From NCBI RefSeq assembly GCF_011516645.4, contig NZ_CP088285.1, forward strand, positions 4,358,501-4,422,500: a stretch of 64,000 nt of DNA. The letters are read 5' to 3'. The stretch comes from Bradyrhizobium septentrionale (GTDB lineage: Bacteria; Pseudomonadota; Alphaproteobacteria; Rhizobiales; Xanthobacteraceae). Shown here piece by piece: positions 52,947-62,002 of this stretch (the first letter of the stretch is position 1; each line of letters starts with the position of its first letter). The translations under genes were made by a program, and so were the position numbers. Under the pieces are notes generated by a model. That model had not been told where the DNA came from and did not search any database. It saw only the letters and a list, made by a program, of their open reading frames with translations.

Positions 52947-53924
52947 ATGAGCTTTCAAACGCGAGCACAGGTCATGACTAAGCCGATCCTGCACGATGCT
53001 TCGCGGGATTCGTCCGCCGCATCCGATGCCAAGCCGCCCGAGACGCCGGTCGGCCCGCGCGCTCCGGCAGACCAGGAGATGGCCCGTGTGCTCCACACGC
53101 GGCCGCTGCGCATCGCGGCCGACCCGTCGAGCGGCGCGTTCGCCTATTGGAAGCACGAGGCCCTGCACGACGTCGTCCGGCCGATGGTCGATCACGTCAT
53201 CATGACCTATCCCGCCGGCTCGCAGCAGCTCGAGCGGCGCACCGGCAAGGTGGCTTCGATCGGAACGGCGCGTTCCGGCGTCGTGACGATCATTCCGGCC
53301 GGCTCGACCTCGCGATGGGACATCCACCAGTCGATGCATGTCGTTCAGCTCTATCTTCCGCATGCGACGCTGCAGCGCGTGGCCGGCGAAGCCGACACCG
53401 CCGCGCCCGGCGATCTCCTGGAGCGCACCGCGCATCCCGATCCCATCACATCGCGATTGCTGTTGAGCGCAGCCGACGCTCTCGACGGCAGCCAGGCGCT
53501 GGATGCGCTGTTCAGGCACCAGCTGACCGATCTTCTGGCGAACCGCTTGCTGTCGGCGCATGCCGGCGCGCCTGCCATGCTGCAGGCGACCATGGGAGGG
53601 TTGTCGCCGACCGCGCTGCGCCGCGCCGTCGAGCGGTTGCGCTCGGACAGCGATGCGGACGTCTCGCTTGCGGCGCTGGCCATGGACGCCGGCCTGTCGC
53701 GCTTTCACTTCTGCCGTGCCTTCAAGGAGAGCACCGGGCTCTCGCCGCATGCCTGGCTGCGCCAGCACCGGCTCGAGCAGGCCATGAACATGCTGCGCGA
53801 CACCGACGCATCCGTCGTCTCGATCGCGGCGGCGCTAGGCTACAGCTCGCAGACGGCGTTCGCCGCCGCGTTCAGGAAGCTGACCGGCGAAACCCCGAGC
53901 GATTGGCGGCGCCGTCTGCGGTAG
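52947..53924 (+). CDS. AraC-family transcriptional regulator
   Basis: A 325-aa protein. The C-terminal domain has both helix-turn-helix units: VSLAALAMDAGLSRFHFCRAFKESTGLSPHAWLRQHRLEQAMNML and ASVVSIAAALGYSSQTAFAAAFRKLTGETPSDWRRR. The N-terminal 200 residues read as a ligand-binding region (VDHVIMTYPAGSQQLERRTG). It lies upstream of the ketone-body-type genes and may control them; the 650-bp gap between it and the oxidoreductase contains a repeat and a short gene. Confidence 0.92.
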   Translation: MSFQTRAQVMTKPILHDASRDSSAASDAKPPETPVGPRAPADQEMARVLHTRPLRIAADPSSGAFAYWKHEALHDVVRPMVDHVIMTYPAGSQQLERRTGKVASIGTARSGVVTIIPAGSTSRWDIHQSMHVVQLYLPHATLQRVAGEADTAAPGDLLERTAHPDPITSRLLLSAADALDGSQALDALFRHQLTDLLANRLLSAHAGAPAMLQATMGGLSPTALRRAVERLRSDSDADVSLAALAMDAGLSRFHFCRAFKESTGLSPHAWLRQHRLEQAMNMLRDTDASVVSIAAALGYSSQTAFAAAFRKLTGETPSDWRRRLR

Positions 53925-54027
53925 AGCGTTTTCGAGCGAAGTGGACGCCGGTTCGCGTGAAGAAAACGCGTCAAAACAAGAGGCTAGAGCTTCGGTTCTG
54001 ATTTAATCAGAACCGAAAATGCTCTAG
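53922..54027. repeat. Dispersed repeat, family D
   Basis: tagagcgttttcgagcgaagtggacgccggttcgcgtgaagaaaacgcgtcaaaac, then a palindrome agagcttcggttctgattt / aatcagaaccgaaaatgctct. This pattern is a familiar dispersed element in Bradyrhizobium genomes. It begins inside the stop codon of the AraC gene and may act as its terminator. Confidence 0.7.
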
Positions 54028-54124
54028 CAGCAATCGCTCTTCAGGTCGGGCAATCGCTCTGGGGCACCGACAAGCTCAATTCGCTAGATCACCGTGGCAC
54101 CCACGCCAACAACGGAGACAAGCG

Positions 54125-54460
54125 ATGGCCTGGAAGGATTTCGGCAGCTCCCTCGCAATCACGCGGCGACGCCGGGCCGTCGCGACCGCACTGATGTACG
54201 GGCTGACGCTCACCGTCCGCTTCACCACGGCAACCGGCGACGATGCCGACGCCACGGCGCAGGCCGCTCACGGCGTCGATCCCATGACCTCGGTGATGAT
54301 CAATAATGCGGCTCAGGCAGTCACCCGGGACCTGCTTCCGGGCGCCGCGCAGCCGATCTCCTTTCACCGCGGTTCGCTGCCCGGCGCGCGCGGCTGTCGG
54401 GCGGCGTGTGGGCCGGCGCTGCGCTCGCCGTTCGTATCGGGCTGCGCCGCCCGTCAATAG
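54125..54460 (+). CDS. Hypothetical protein
   Basis: A 111-aa product starting MAWKDFGSSLAITRRRRAVA with a CGGAGA site 8 bp upstream. It has a weak hydrophobic segment (ATALMYGLTLTVRF) and is otherwise low-complexity, with several Cys near the end (GARGCRAACGPAL). I recognise no family. It lies in the gap between the AraC gene and the FAD oxidoreductase, in the same direction. It could be spurious. Confidence 0.45.
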   Translation: MAWKDFGSSLAITRRRRAVATALMYGLTLTVRFTTATGDDADATAQAAHGVDPMTSVMINNAAQAVTRDLLPGAAQPISFHRGSLPGARGCRAACGPALRSPFVSGCAARQ

Positions 54461-54577
54461 GCACTCACTTTCGTTTCACAACTTCGCGTCGCAACTCGCG
54501 ACAGGTTTGACCGTCAGCGGCAAGCGGCGGCGGCGACGCGCGGACATCAGAGACTGTCAACCCAGAGGAGATATCCC

Positions 54578-55783
54578 ATGCGACTGGTCATCATCGGCGC
54601 CGGCTTTGCCGGCATGTACGCCGCACTTTCCGCAGCCCGCCTGCGCGACATCAAGGGCGTTTCGCCCGAGCAGCTCGAGATCGCGCTGGTCGCGCCGGAG
54701 CCGACTTTGGTGGTCCGCCCGCGGCTCTACGAGCCAAAGCCGGAGACGCTGACCGCGCCGCTGCTCGACGTCTTCAACGCGATCGACGTCGTCTATGTGC
54801 AGGGCAGCGCCGAGGCCGTCGACACCAAGGCGCGCACCGTGCAGATCGTCACCGCCAAGGACGCACGCAAGACGCTGCCTTACGATCGGCTGGTGGTTGC
54901 GACCGGCAGCCGGCTGTTCCGCCCGAACGTGCCCGGCCTTGCCGAGCATGCCTTCAGCGTCGACAGTCTCGAGGACGCGATCGCGCTCGACCGTCATCTG
55001 CATGGTCTCGCCAAGCAGCCGGCCTCGGTGGCGCGCGACACCGTGGTCGTTGCCGGCGGCGGCTTCACCGGCATCGAGGCCGCGACCGAGATGCCGGCGC
55101 GGCTCAAGGAGATTCTCGGCAACGACGCCAGGCCGCGCGTCATCATCGTCGAGCGCAACGCTGCGATTGCGCCCGACATGGGCGAGGAGCCGCGTCCGAT
55201 CATCGAGGAGGCGATGCGCAAGCTCGGCGTCGAGGGCCGCTTCGGCGCCGGCGTCGCCGAGGTCACCAAGTCCGGCGTCACGCTGTCCAGCGGCGAGCAT
55301 ATCGAGGCCGCGACCGTGGTCTGGGCGGCGGGCATCCGCGCCGCGCCGCTGACCGCGCAGATCCCGGCCGAGCGCGACAATTCCGGCCGGCTGCTGGTCG
55401 ACCGCGATTTGCGCGTGCCGGCGGTCGCAGGCGTGTTCGCCACCGGCGATGCGGCGCGTGCGGCATGCGACGATGATGGCAACTACGCGCTGATGTCATG
55501 CCAGCACGCCACGCGGATGGGCGCCTTTGCCGGCAACAACGCCGCCGCCGAACTGCTCGGCGTCCCGACCAAGCCGTATCACCAGAAGGCCTATGTCACC
55601 TGCCTCGATCTCGGCGAGGCCGGCGCGCTGTTCACCCGCGGCTGGGAGCGCAAGGTCGAGATGGTCGGCGACGTCGCCAAGAAGACCAAGCGGGAGATCA
55701 ACACCGTCTGGATCTATCCGCCCCGCGCCGAGCGCGCCGCCGCGCTCGCATCCGCCGATCCGGAGCACGTCACCGAAGTCTAA
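54578..55783 (+). CDS. NAD(P)/FAD-dependent oxidoreductase (type II NADH-dehydrogenase-like)
   Basis: A 401-aa flavoprotein with two Rossmann domains: FAD loop LVIIGAGFAGMYAALSA at the start and VVVAGGGFTGIEAATEMP for NAD(P)H, plus GVFATGDAARAACDDDG near the C-terminus. It belongs to the Ndh/FIF-type pyridine nucleotide-disulfide group. It probably reoxidises NAD(P)H by passing electrons to a quinone. It begins a run of four genes in one direction (gaps 73, 33 and 43 bp) with acetoacetate decarboxylase, the patatin-like gene and 3-hydroxybutyrate dehydrogenase. Confidence 0.9.
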   Translation: MRLVIIGAGFAGMYAALSAARLRDIKGVSPEQLEIALVAPEPTLVVRPRLYEPKPETLTAPLLDVFNAIDVVYVQGSAEAVDTKARTVQIVTAKDARKTLPYDRLVVATGSRLFRPNVPGLAEHAFSVDSLEDAIALDRHLHGLAKQPASVARDTVVVAGGGFTGIEAATEMPARLKEILGNDARPRVIIVERNAAIAPDMGEEPRPIIEEAMRKLGVEGRFGAGVAEVTKSGVTLSSGEHIEAATVVWAAGIRAAPLTAQIPAERDNSGRLLVDRDLRVPAVAGVFATGDAARAACDDDGNYALMSCQHATRMGAFAGNNAAAELLGVPTKPYHQKAYVTCLDLGEAGALFTRGWERKVEMVGDVAKKTKREINTVWIYPPRAERAAALASADPEHVTEV

Positions 55784-55856
55784 GGCTCTCCCGACATCGG
55801 CCGCGCCCTGAAGGGGGCGCGGCCACCCGCGACCGCCATATCTGGAGCTCACCAAA

Positions 55857-56651
55857 GTGAAACACGAGACCGTGCGTACATCGTCGTTCGCGATGCCGCT
55901 GACCAGTCCGGCCTTTCCTCCCGGGCCGTACCGCTTCGTCAACCGCGAGTACTTCATCATCCAGTACCGGACCGATCCCGACGCGCTGCGCCGCGTGGTG
56001 CCTGAGCCGCTGCAGCTGACCGATCCGGTGGTGAACTACGAGTTCATCCGCATGCCGGATTCGACCGGCTTCGGCGACTACACCGAGAGCGGCCAGGTCA
56101 TTCCGGTGTCGTACAAGGGTCAGCTCGGCGGCTTCACCCATCAGATGTTCCTCAACGATCATCCGCCGATCGCGGGCGGGCGTGAACTGTGGGGCTTTCC
56201 CAAGAAGCTGGCGCAGCCGAAGCTGGAGGTCGAGATCGACACGCTGGTCGGCACCCTGAAGTACGGTTCGGTGCGGATCGCGACCGGAACCATGGGCTAC
56301 AAGCACCGTGCGCTCGACATCGCAGCCGAGGCCCAAAAGCTCGCCGCGCCGAATTTCCTGCTCAAGATCATTCCGCATGTCGACGGCACGCCGCGCATCT
56401 GCGAGCTGGTGCGCTACCACCTCGAGGACATCACGGTGAAGGGGGCCTGGACCGGACCGGCTGCGCTCGACCTGTACTCGCATGCGCTGGCGCCCGTCGC
56501 CGAGCTGCCGGTGCTGGAGATTCTCTCCGCCAAGCACATCCTTGCCGACCTCACGCTGGGGCTTGGCGGCGTGGTGCACGACTATCTCGCCACGAGCCAG
56601 GCGACACCGCATCGCGGCGGCGACGTCTTGACCGCTGCGAATGCCGGCTGA
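55857..56651 (+). CDS. adc: Acetoacetate decarboxylase
   Basis: A 264-aa Adc-family enzyme that forms a Schiff base with acetoacetate and releases acetone and CO2. The catalytic lysine is in [19 protein letters not shown], the family's active-site motif. The N-terminal part ([21 protein letters not shown]) and the C-terminal core (HPDG-like [22 protein letters not shown]) also match. It is inserted between the flavoprotein and the patatin-like gene and starts at a GTG. The combination with 3-hydroxybutyrate dehydrogenase suggests a ketone-body role. Confidence 0.93.
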   Translation: MKHETVRTSSFAMPLTSPAFPPGPYRFVNREYFIIQYRTDPDALRRVVPEPLQLTDPVVNYEFIRMPDSTGFGDYTESGQVIPVSYKGQLGGFTHQMFLNDHPPIAGGRELWGFPKKLAQPKLEVEIDTLVGTLKYGSVRIATGTMGYKHRALDIAAEAQKLAAPNFLLKIIPHVDGTPRICELVRYHLEDITVKGAWTGPAALDLYSHALAPVAELPVLEILSAKHILADLTLGLGGVVHDYLATSQATPHRGGDVLTAANAG

Positions 56652-56684
56652 CCGGCCCCAACCCGTCCATCAGGAGATCCAGCA

Positions 56685-57860
56685 ATGCTGAACGTGATGC
56701 GCGAGCAGATCAATCCGCTGTCGCAGCAGACCAGGTCGCTGCCCTACGATGTCGTGGCGCTGGTGCTACAGGGCGGCGGCGCGCTCGGCGCCTACCAGGC
56801 CGGCGTCTATCAAGGCCTGCACGAGGCGGGCATCCGGCCGAACTGGCTCGCCGGCATCTCGATCGGCGCGCTCAACGCCGCGATCATCGCCGGCTCGCCC
56901 GAGGGAGAGCGCGTCGAGCGGTTGCGCAAATTCTGGGAAGGCATCTGTGCCGCGTCGGTGGAATGGCCGGCCGGCGAGGGGCTCGCCAATGCCCTGCCGT
57001 TCGCCTTCGACATGCGATCGGCGCACAATGCGCTGGCGGCGATGCGTGCCTTGCTCCAGGGGCAGCCCGGCTTCTTCAAGCCGCGCTTCCCGCCGCCGTT
57101 CCTGTCGCCATTCTCAGGCGCCGCCGCGACAAGCTTCTACGACACCTCCGCATTGCGCCAGACGCTTGAGCAGCTCGTCGACTTCGATCGGCTGAACTCG
57201 GGCGAGGTGCGCGTCAGCGTCGGCGCGGTCAACGTGCGCACCGGCAACCTGACCTATTTCGACACCGCCGAGCGCCGGCTCGGACCGAAGCACTTCATGG
57301 CGTCGGGCGCGCTGCCGCCGGGCTTTCCAGCGGTCGAGGTCGACGGCGAGCACTATTGGGATGGCGGCGTGGTTTCGAACACGCCCTTGTCCCGCGTGTT
57401 GTCGAGCGAGCCGCGCGATACGCTGACCTTCCAGATCGATCTGTGGTCGGCGAAGGGCCGTGTGCCCAACGACCTGATGGAGGTATCGAGCCGGCAGAAG
57501 GACATCCAGTACTCCAGCCGCACCCGCGCCATCACCGATCAGGCGCTGCGAATGCAGAAGATGCGTCAGGCGTTGCAGCGGACGCTCGCACTGCTGCCGG
57601 AGAGCGCCAGGCAGGATCCGGAAATTCGCGAGATCGCCGAGATGGCCCGCCATCGCTCCTGCAACATCATTCATCTGATCTACCAGTCCAAGGTCCACGA
57701 GCGTCACTCCAAGGACTACGAGTTCGGGCTGAGCGCGATGCGCGCGCACTGGCAAAGCGGGTTGGAGGATATCCGCCGCACGCTGGCGGACCCGAGCCGC
57801 CTCGACCGGCCGGCGCCCGAGCGCGGCATCGTCACCCACGACATCCACCGCCGCGACTGA
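56685..57860 (+). CDS. Patatin-like phospholipase-family hydrolase
   Basis: A 391-aa patatin-fold serine hydrolase. The catalytic dyad is Ser in the elbow GISIGALNAA and Asp in the DGG motif YWDGGVVSNTP; the oxyanion loop is GGGALGAYQAGVY. The C-terminal region is a family-typical helical part. Some patatin-fold enzymes act as intracellular polyhydroxybutyrate depolymerases, and this gene lies next to 3-hydroxybutyrate dehydrogenase and acetoacetate decarboxylase. A role as polymer depolymerase or esterase feeding 3-hydroxybutyrate is inferred from that context. Confidence 0.9.
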   Translation: MLNVMREQINPLSQQTRSLPYDVVALVLQGGGALGAYQAGVYQGLHEAGIRPNWLAGISIGALNAAIIAGSPEGERVERLRKFWEGICAASVEWPAGEGLANALPFAFDMRSAHNALAAMRALLQGQPGFFKPRFPPPFLSPFSGAAATSFYDTSALRQTLEQLVDFDRLNSGEVRVSVGAVNVRTGNLTYFDTAERRLGPKHFMASGALPPGFPAVEVDGEHYWDGGVVSNTPLSRVLSSEPRDTLTFQIDLWSAKGRVPNDLMEVSSRQKDIQYSSRTRAITDQALRMQKMRQALQRTLALLPESARQDPEIREIAEMARHRSCNIIHLIYQSKVHERHSKDYEFGLSAMRAHWQSGLEDIRRTLADPSRLDRPAPERGIVTHDIHRRD

Positions 57861-57903
57861 GTTGCGGCGCCTCACATCCTCACAGCATCGAAAGGAAATT
57901 GCC

Positions 57904-58686
57904 ATGTTGAAAGGCAAGGTTGCCATCGTCACCGGATCGACCAGCGGCATCGGGCTCGGCATTGCCAGGGAGCTCGCCAGACTGCGCGCAGACATCGTCT
58001 TGAACGGTTTTGGTGACGCCAATGAAATCGAGGCGATCCGCAGCGGCATCGAACGCGAGCATGGCGTGCGCGTCAGCTACGACGGCGCCGACATGTCGAA
58101 GGAAGATGCCGTGCGCGGCCTGGTCACCGCGACGGTTGCCAAGTTCGGCCGCCTCGATATCGTCGTGAACAATGCCGGCATCCAGTTCACCGCGCCGGTC
58201 GAGGAATTTCCGGCCGCCCGCTGGAATGCCATCCTGGCGATCAATTTGTCGGCTGCATTCCACAGCATTGCCGCCGCAGTGCCGCAGATGAAGAAGCAGC
58301 GCTGGGGCCGTATCGTCAACATCGCCTCCGCCCACGGCCTCGTCGGGTCGACGCACAAGGCGGCCTATGTCGCGGCCAAGCACGGTCTGATCGGCCTGAC
58401 CAAGGTGGTAGGCCTGGAGACCGCCGGCAGCGGCGTGACCTGCAATGCGGTTTGTCCCGGCTGGGTGCGCACGCCGCTGGTCGACAAGCAGATCAACGAC
58501 ATCGCCGCGGAGCGCGGCATCAGCCAGCAGGATGCTGCGAGGGATATGCTCGCCGAAAAGCAGCCGTCGCTCGAGTTCGTCTCTCCGGCGCAGCTTGGCG
58601 GCACTGTCGCCTTCCTGTGCTCGGGCGCCGCCGACCAGATCACGGGAACCGCGATCTCGGTCGATGGCGGCTGGACGGCGCGGTAG
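57904..58686 (+). CDS. bdhA: 3-hydroxybutyrate dehydrogenase (SDR family)
   Basis: A 260-aa short-chain dehydrogenase: cofactor loop VTGSTSGIGLGIARELAR, NNAG motif, catalytic Ser in NIASAHGLVGS, Tyr-x-x-x-Lys in AAYVAAKHG and the C-terminal IDGGWTAR-like end. The sequence CNAVCPGWVRTPLVDKQI and KQPSLEFV are typical of the 3-hydroxybutyrate dehydrogenase group, which interconverts 3-hydroxybutyrate and acetoacetate with NAD. The start at MLKGKVAIVTG (57904) has an AAGGAAA site. It is the last gene of the four-gene run. Confidence 0.92.
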   Translation: MLKGKVAIVTGSTSGIGLGIARELARLRADIVLNGFGDANEIEAIRSGIEREHGVRVSYDGADMSKEDAVRGLVTATVAKFGRLDIVVNNAGIQFTAPVEEFPAARWNAILAINLSAAFHSIAAAVPQMKKQRWGRIVNIASAHGLVGSTHKAAYVAAKHGLIGLTKVVGLETAGSGVTCNAVCPGWVRTPLVDKQINDIAAERGISQQDAARDMLAEKQPSLEFVSPAQLGGTVAFLCSGAADQITGTAISVDGGWTAR

Positions 58687-58702
58687 CGCATGGCCATCGC
58701 CC

Positions 58703-59434
58703 ATGTCACTGTTCGCCAGAGGCTTGCTCGCCTTCCAAGGGCCGGATGATTCCGCCGATGACGCCATGGAGCTGTCGCGCATGGAGGCGCGACTGCCGGC
58801 TTTGCTCAGCGTGATCGCCGGAATGGTCGACTGCACCGGCTTTTTCACGCTGGGCCACATCTTCACGGCTCATGTGACCGGCAACCTCGTGCTGGCAGCG
58901 GGCGTTGCCGTCGACGGCGGCTCATTCCATTGGGCGCAGTTGTTGACCATCCCGGTCTTCATGCTGGCGCTGGCAACCGTCTGGCTGATTGCCCGCGCAT
59001 CACGCTTGCACGGTGCAAGACTGGTGCGGCTATTGCTGCTGGTTCAGTTTCTGATCCTTGCGGCGTTGCTGGCCTTCAGCATCATCGCCAGGCCGTCCTC
59101 CGATCCGGCCGGATGGTTGGCGGGCACGGCGGCGATGATGGCGGTGTCCGCCATGGCCTGTCAGTACGCGCTCCTGCGCCTCGCCGTGCGGGGCGCGATC
59201 TCGACCGCCGTGATGACCGGCAATCTGGCCAATGCCGTCTTGTCGGTGATGGACTTGCTTTCGGTCCGTCATCCCCTGCTGCCGCGTGATGCGACGCCGT
59301 TGAAGCATTCGCTTGGCCGCTTGGCCGGGTTCCTTCTGGGCTGTGTGATCGTCGCGGCGGTGGTTTCGCTGGCCGGAGATTGGACCTGGTCGCTACCCGC
59401 GGCACTGGCGTGCGCTGCGATCGCGGTGCGGTAG
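58703..59434 (+). CDS. YoaK-family (DUF1275) membrane protein
   Basis: A roughly 240-aa protein with six hydrophobic helices. The N-terminal signature MEARLPALLSVIAGMVDCTGFFTLGHIFTAHVTGNLVLAAG is typical of DUF1275/YoaK. Internal starts at 58766 and 58781 are possible; the 58781 ATG has the best ribosome site. It may be a small-molecule transporter of unknown substrate. It is separate from the preceding 3-hydroxybutyrate dehydrogenase but only 16 bp away, so co-transcription is likely. Confidence 0.85.
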   Translation: MSLFARGLLAFQGPDDSADDAMELSRMEARLPALLSVIAGMVDCTGFFTLGHIFTAHVTGNLVLAAGVAVDGGSFHWAQLLTIPVFMLALATVWLIARASRLHGARLVRLLLLVQFLILAALLAFSIIARPSSDPAGWLAGTAAMMAVSAMACQYALLRLAVRGAISTAVMTGNLANAVLSVMDLLSVRHPLLPRDATPLKHSLGRLAGFLLGCVIVAAVVSLAGDWTWSLPAALACAAIAVR

Positions 59435-59492
59435 CGCGGTCAGAAATCTGCGTGGGCGGTCTTGTCCGCCCACGCAGCCCGCGGCAGGCTGT

Positions 59493-60590
59493 TCAGGTGA
59501 TCGCGATCGGGCAGCCGTTGCTTCCCGTGGCGCCCTTGATCGGCGCCGGCGCGAAGCAATAGACGAACTGGTACTTCTTGGCGGCGATCAGCTCGTCGAA
59601 GATCAGGTTCTCGTGGTTATGGATGCCGTGCTTGGTCTGCAACTCGGCATGCACCGCGAAGGCGAGCGATTTGTCGGGATTGGGCACCACCTCGACCGCC
59701 CAGGTGTCGGCACCGGTCAAGGCGAGGTCCTTCTCGACCACCCACTTCGCGGCGTCGAGACCGATGCCCGGCTCGCCACTGTTGAAGCGGTCATTGTTCT
59801 TCATCCACAGCGAGCCCCAGCCGGTGTGGAACATGATCGCGTCGCCGGGCTTGATGTCGCTCTCATTGATGTTCTGCTTCTGCAGCGCCGCCTTGATGTC
59901 GGCGGTGGTGATCTCCTGGCCGGCGTCCATCATCCCGCCCTTGAGCGCGACCATGTCGACGAGATGCGCGCGGGTGAACAGCGGCTTGAGCTTCTCGACG
60001 CCGAGCTTCTTGAGACCGTAGGCGTCGCTGATCTCGAGCGCAGTGTGGCCGTTGTAGAAACGCATCTCGCTCTTGTCGCCGTCCTTGCCGAGCTGGATGC
60101 CAATGTGGCCGAGACCGTCGAACTGCGTACCGGTCTGGCCGATCTCGGTGGAGAGGAATTCGTCGTGGTAGACCAGCTTGTTGTCGCCGAACGGGCCGCC
60201 GGTCGGGCCGCCCGGGATGCGCAGCGTGAACGCACGCGGCCCGAACAGCGGCATGCCGCCCTCGTAGACGCGGCCGATCTTGTAGATCTTGCCGTCCTTG
60301 ATCCATTTCGCCGTGTCGAGCACCTTCTCCGGCGTGATGTGGTTGGATGCACCGGCCTCGTCGTCCGCGCCCCATTTCGAGGGCCACCACGGCTTGTCGG
60401 TGCCCTTCGGCATCGCGGTCGGGGTTTGCGCCTGGGCTGCGGTGATCGGTGCAAGCGAGAACTTGCCATGCATCGCGCCGGCAAGCGTTGCACCTGCTGC
60501 GCCGGCAAGGCCCGCCGTGCGCAACAGGGTCCGGCGATCGGTCGTGACCGGCCCGTTGTTCGGTTCGTCGCTCCTGACGTCGTCGTCCAT
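59493..60590 (-). CDS. Cyclase-family protein (kynurenine-formamidase-like fold) with Tat signal
   Basis: A 365-aa protein. The twin-arginine motif DRRTLLRTAGLAG near residue 19 and a hydrophobic stretch predict Tat export. The mature part is the cyclase/KynB fold with TEIGQTGTQFDGLGHIG in place of the usual His-x-Gly-Thr-His-x-Asp metal site: two metal-binding histidines are Gln here, Asp and the last His are kept. A GGGAGGGAAAGC site precedes the ATG at 60590. The frame runs upstream to 61295 only by chance. It is divergent from the CobW gene. Confidence 0.87.
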   Translation of the reverse strand: MDDDVRSDEPNNGPVTTDRRTLLRTAGLAGAAGATLAGAMHGKFSLAPITAAQAQTPTAMPKGTDKPWWPSKWGADDEAGASNHITPEKVLDTAKWIKDGKIYKIGRVYEGGMPLFGPRAFTLRIPGGPTGGPFGDNKLVYHDEFLSTEIGQTGTQFDGLGHIGIQLGKDGDKSEMRFYNGHTALEISDAYGLKKLGVEKLKPLFTRAHLVDMVALKGGMMDAGQEITTADIKAALQKQNINESDIKPGDAIMFHTGWGSLWMKNNDRFNSGEPGIGLDAAKWVVEKDLALTGADTWAVEVVPNPDKSLAFAVHAELQTKHGIHNHENLIFDELIAAKKYQFVYCFAPAPIKGATGSNGCPIAIT

Positions 60591-60704
60591 GCTTTCCCTC
60601 CCAGGTTGCGCCCGCGGTTTCGGGCTTGAAATTTGTTTTCGGCATGCTCCTCCTCGGTTAGGCTGTTGTCCAGCGACAAAACGATGACGGTGGGACGCGT
60701 ATCG

Positions 60705-61769
60705 ATGAGCCTGTTCGAGAACGACAAGTCCGCCGATCGGCTGCCGGTGTCGGTCATCACCGGCTTTCTCGGCAGCGGCAAGACGACGCTGCTCAACCAT
60801 CTGTTGCGTCACGAGGCGATGAGCGACAGCGCCGTCGTGATCAACGAATATGGCGAGGTCGCGCTCGATCATCTGCTCGTCGAACGCGTCGATGGCGAGG
60901 TTGCCGTGCTCGCGAGCGGTTGTATTTGCTGCACAATCCGCAGCGATCTCGAGGAGACGCTGCGCGCGCTGCTGGTGCGGCGCGATCGCGGCGAGGTGCC
61001 GCCGTTCCGGCGGATTTTGGTCGAGACCACGGGGCTGGCCGATCCCGCGCCGATCGTGCAGCTCCTGCTCAACAATCCGCTGGTGTCGCATTTCCTGCGG
61101 CTCGATGCGGTCGTGACGACGGTCGATGCTGCCAACGCCGACCGCCAGCTCGATCGGCAATATGAAGCAGTGAAACAGGTGGCGCTGGCCGACCGTCTGC
61201 TGATCACCAAAGGCGATTTGGTCAATGACATTGACGCATTGGAGGCGCGGCTCCACCGCCTTAATCCGGCGGCGAGGATCGAGCGCGTGGCGCACGGCGA
61301 GATCGATCCCTCCAGGCTATTCGGTGCTGCCCTGGTCGATCCCGAAAAGAAGACGGCTGACGTCGAGCGCTGGCTCAACGAGCAAGCCTTTGCGGGACCT
61401 TGCGAGGAAGGGCATGGGCACGCCGCACATGATCATCACGATCACGACGGCCATCACAGCCATGATGCCGCGATCACGAGCTTTGTGCTCGCGTTCGACG
61501 CGCCGCTCGACTGGATGGCGGTTTCACAGTGGCTCGCCTATCTGCGCAACGCGCGCGGCGAGGATTTGTTGCGGGTCAAGGGCATCCTCAACCTGCATGG
61601 CGAGGCGGCGCCGGTCGCGATCCACGGCGTGCACCATATCTTCCACCCGCCGGTCGCGCTCGCCAAATGGCCCGATGCCGATCGCCGCTCGCGCATCGTG
61701 TTCATCACCCGCGGCATCACGCGCCACGAGGTGATGGCGCTGTGGGAAGCGGGCCGCGTGCCGGCGTGA
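60705..61769 (+). CDS. CobW/G3E-family metal chaperone GTPase
   Basis: A 354-aa GTPase: Walker A TGFLGSGKTTLLNHLL, the metal-binding C-x-C-C motif in LASGCICCTIRSDLEE, the ETTGLADPAP switch and TKGDLV for guanine binding. A His-rich linker (EEGHGHAAHDHHDHDGHHSHD) precedes the C-terminal CobW_C domain. It likely supplies zinc or cobalt to a client protein. The start could also be at 60684. It is divergent from the Tat-exported cyclase gene, whose product might be a client; this is a guess. Confidence 0.93.
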   Translation: MSLFENDKSADRLPVSVITGFLGSGKTTLLNHLLRHEAMSDSAVVINEYGEVALDHLLVERVDGEVAVLASGCICCTIRSDLEETLRALLVRRDRGEVPPFRRILVETTGLADPAPIVQLLLNNPLVSHFLRLDAVVTTVDAANADRQLDRQYEAVKQVALADRLLITKGDLVNDIDALEARLHRLNPAARIERVAHGEIDPSRLFGAALVDPEKKTADVERWLNEQAFAGPCEEGHGHAAHDHHDHDGHHSHDAAITSFVLAFDAPLDWMAVSQWLAYLRNARGEDLLRVKGILNLHGEAAPVAIHGVHHIFHPPVALAKWPDADRRSRIVFITRGITRHEVMALWEAGRVPA

Positions 61770-62002
61770 GGCTCCGCCGGTCGCGTGCCGCGCAGCGGAA
61801 CACGATTTGGAACGATCCTTAGAATCGGTCGAAAAAATCCGAGGCGCATTGTCGCGGTTTTACTGCGCACGCGTTGCGAGCCCGCAACACGATCAACGAT
61901 AAGTCCAACACTGGACGAGTTCTAATTCCCAAGCGGCCGTACGCATCCTTCGTCGTGGTAGTGACGGCGAGGCAAAGCGTACCTGGAATTAGGCGACGGA
62001 AA

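Noticed and set aside
60591..61295. N-terminal extension of the cyclase-family gene to 61295
   Set aside because: The extension runs antisense through the CobW gene; the start at 60590 with a strong ribosome site and Tat signal is clear.
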